Origin: Algibacter marinivivus
GTDB lineage: Bacteria > Bacteroidota > Bacteroidia > Flavobacteriales > Flavobacteriaceae
NCBI RefSeq assembly: GCF_003143755.1
Contig: NZ_QFRI01000001.1
Location: 496,001 to 560,000, forward strand
DNA: 64,000 nucleotides
Direction of reading: 5' to 3'
The translations under genes were made by a program, and so were the position numbers. Positions 62,638 through 64,000 of this stretch are shown in pieces. The notes beneath the pieces are model-generated. The model was not told the origin of the DNA. It worked only from the letters and a program-made list of their open reading frames with translations, and did no database searches. How positions within the stretch are numbered: the first letter of the stretch is position 1; each line of letters opens with the position of its first letter.

Positions 62638-63693
62638 ATGGCAACAAAGTCTCTACATAAACGAGAAAGCGATTTAGCAAACAGCAATAGGCAGTTAGAA
62701 ATTCTATCAAACGGTATTTTTCAAAACGGAGAATTACCAACCTTTAAAAGTAAAATTGCCGAAACAAATCAATTTCCTCTTAAAGCAAAAAAATTGGAAA
62801 TTCTACAAATCAATGTAGGCTACATGTGTAATCAAGTTTGCGACCATTGTCATGTAGATGCTGGTCCAGATCGAAAAGAAATCATGACGCGAGACACCAT
62901 GCGTCAATGTTTGGACGTTATAAAAAATACAGGTGCACACACCTTAGATTTAACAGGAGGTGCTCCAGAAATGAATCCAGATTTCCGTTGGTTTGTTGAA
63001 GAAGCTGCAAAAGCAGGAATTAAAGATTTTATAGTTCGCTCTAACTTAACAATCATCAGAGCCAATAAAAAATATTACGATTTACCAGAGTTTTTCAAAA
63101 AGCATAATGTTCATGTGGTTAGTTCTATGCCACATTGGACTCGAGGAAAAACTGACAAACAACGTGGCGACGGTGTTTTTGATAAATCTATAAAAGCACT
63201 TCAAGAATTAAATGCAGTAGGTTACGGTATGCCAAATAGTAATTTAAGATTAGATTTGGTTTACAATCCTTCAGGGGCCTTTTTACCAGCAGATCAAATG
63301 TCTATGGAAAAAGATTTCAAAAAAGCTTTAATGGAAGATTTTAGTATTCACTTTCATAATTTGTTTGCCATAACAAACTTGCCTATTTCTCGTTTTCTCG
63401 ATTATTTAATAGCTTCAGAAAACTATGAAGATTACATGTACGCACTTGTTGAAGCCTACAATCCAACAGCTGTTGAAAACGTCATGTGTACCAATACACT
63501 TTCTGTAAGTTGGGACGGATATTTATACGATTGCGATTTCAACCAAATGCTTGAACTTCCTGTAAATAGCAAAGCAAAACACATTTCAGAATATAACGAA
63601 GATTTACTTGAAGGCAGAAACATTGTTATTTCACAACATTGCTACGGGTGTACTGCAGGAGCAGGAAGTAGTTGTCAAGGAACAGTAGCATAA
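62638..63693 (+). CDS. arsS: Arsenosugar biosynthesis radical SAM enzyme ArsS
   Basis: 351 residues. The radical SAM cluster motif is CNQVCDHC (Cys64, Cys68, Cys71). The C-terminal region has HCYGCTAGAGSSCQG, typical of the ArsS family. The family makes the 5'-deoxyadenosyl-arsenic precursor of arsenosugars. There is no in-frame TGA, so this copy has Cys, not selenocysteine. A secreted rhodanese gene follows after 9 bp. Confidence 0.93.
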   Translation: MATKSLHKRESDLANSNRQLEILSNGIFQNGELPTFKSKIAETNQFPLKAKKLEILQINVGYMCNQVCDHCHVDAGPDRKEIMTRDTMRQCLDVIKNTGAHTLDLTGGAPEMNPDFRWFVEEAAKAGIKDFIVRSNLTIIRANKKYYDLPEFFKKHNVHVVSSMPHWTRGKTDKQRGDGVFDKSIKALQELNAVGYGMPNSNLRLDLVYNPSGAFLPADQMSMEKDFKKALMEDFSIHFHNLFAITNLPISRFLDYLIASENYEDYMYALVEAYNPTAVENVMCTNTLSVSWDGYLYDCDFNQMLELPVNSKAKHISEYNEDLLEGRNIVISQHCYGCTAGAGSSCQGTVA

Positions 63694-63702
63694 AACAACC
63701 AC

Positions 63703-64000
63703 ATGAAAAAGGTATTACTCTTTATTTGTATTGGGATTTCAATTTCTGGATTTGCTCAAAAAACGCTTTCAAAATTATTGAAGCAGCAAAACAAAGAGAG
63801 TATTCCTTATATTTCGGTCGAAGATTTAAAAACTGAGAAAGCGTCTGTTATTCTATTAGATTCAAGAGAACAAAAAGAGTTTAATACAAGTCACTTACAA
63901 AATGCTATTTGTGTAGGTTATGATTCCTTTAACTTGGATATTGTAAAACCCAAACTACCAAATAAAAACTCAAAAATAGTAGTGTATTGCTCTTTAGGTA
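63703..64000 (+). CDS. Secreted rhodanese-like protein, 3' end outside window
   Basis: The first 99 residues are visible. A signal peptide (MKKVLLFICIGISISGFAQ) precedes a rhodanese domain with VILLDSREQKEFNTSHLQNA and the active-site start VVYCSLG, where Cys would carry the persulfide. It follows arsS by 9 bp, so it is probably part of the same unit, acting in the periplasm. The ATG at 63703 is the only start preceding the signal peptide. Confidence 0.85.
   Translation, partial: MKKVLLFICIGISISGFAQKTLSKLLKQQNKESIPYISVEDLKTEKASVILLDSREQKEFNTSHLQNAICVGYDSFNLDIVKPKLPNKNSKIVVYCSLG

Noticed and set aside
63640-63693. Selenocysteine in ArsS
   Set aside because: The C-terminal codons are Cys and no in-frame TGA or SECIS-like hairpin was seen.
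1-64000. CRISPR arrays, insertion sequences, rRNA genes, prophage
   Set aside because: No regularly spaced repeats, transposase, integrase, capsid or rRNA sequences were recognised.

Overview
The window is chromosomal DNA from a low-GC member of the Bacteroidota, almost certainly a marine-type Flavobacteriaceae. The evidence is a set of type IX secretion genes (gldJ, porU, porV), cargo proteins with type IX C-terminal sorting domains, promoters of the Bacteroidota form (TAnnTTTG at -7), a lack of Shine-Dalgarno sequences, a fused hpt-adk gene, and M28/PafA/MlaEF/DUF389 families in flavobacterial style. There are no rRNA genes, insertion sequences, prophages or CRISPR arrays.

Layout. 0-5 kb: end of an ArsR-type regulator with an SdpI-like membrane protein, obgE, fused hpt-adk, then purK-purE. 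5-9.5 kb: M3 oligopeptidase, then a GbsR-type regulator with two near-identical operators controlling two small paralogous membrane proteins and a methyltransferase. 9.5-16.7 kb: ECF sigma factor with a zinc-type anti-sigma, a UbiA-like membrane protein, gcvP, and a KAS III/methyltransferase/glycosyltransferase trio. 16.7-30.5 kb: secreted nuclease, PafA-type phosphatase, MlaE/MlaF-type transporter, DUF389 protein, ManC, SprT-like protein, HAD phosphatase, a 1341-residue secreted FG-GAP/vanadium-haloperoxidase-like fusion, an SDR and an M28 lipoprotein peptidase.

30.5-39.9 kb is the most unusual part. Two tandem paralogous cassettes each hold a TPR sensor histidine kinase, a NarL/LuxR-type response regulator, a type IX-secreted ELWxxDGT repeat protein and a 27-30 residue membrane micropeptide. 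Each of the four transcription units has a CTACCC-n4-GGGTAG palindrome exactly 22-23 bp upstream of its -7 box. The micropeptides are conserved as protein despite synonymous changes. This reads as a self-contained sensory/secretion module, duplicated, in which the regulator probably controls both its own operon and its secreted cargo.

40-52 kb: pdhC, pdhA, cdd, porV, porU and gldJ (the core type IX neighbourhood), murF, and a PAS-LuxR regulator. 52.8-53.4 kb: one intact tRNA-Val flanked by two decayed tRNA copies and a GIY-YIG nuclease gene that ends inside a tRNA remnant. 53.4-60.7 kb: folC, tonB-exbD-exbB, nhaD, an amino-acid dehydrogenase and anmK. 60.8-64 kb: an acyl-CoA dehydrogenase and an arsenosugar-type cluster (AhpD-like protein, ArsS radical SAM enzyme, rhodanese cut by the window edge).

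A structured, probably RNA-encoding intergenic element of about 100 bp occurs three times (9.4, 56.8 and 62.5 kb). A TCCCGAT...ATCGGGA palindrome occupies a hairpin in two of these copies and also the anticodon arms of both decayed tRNAs.
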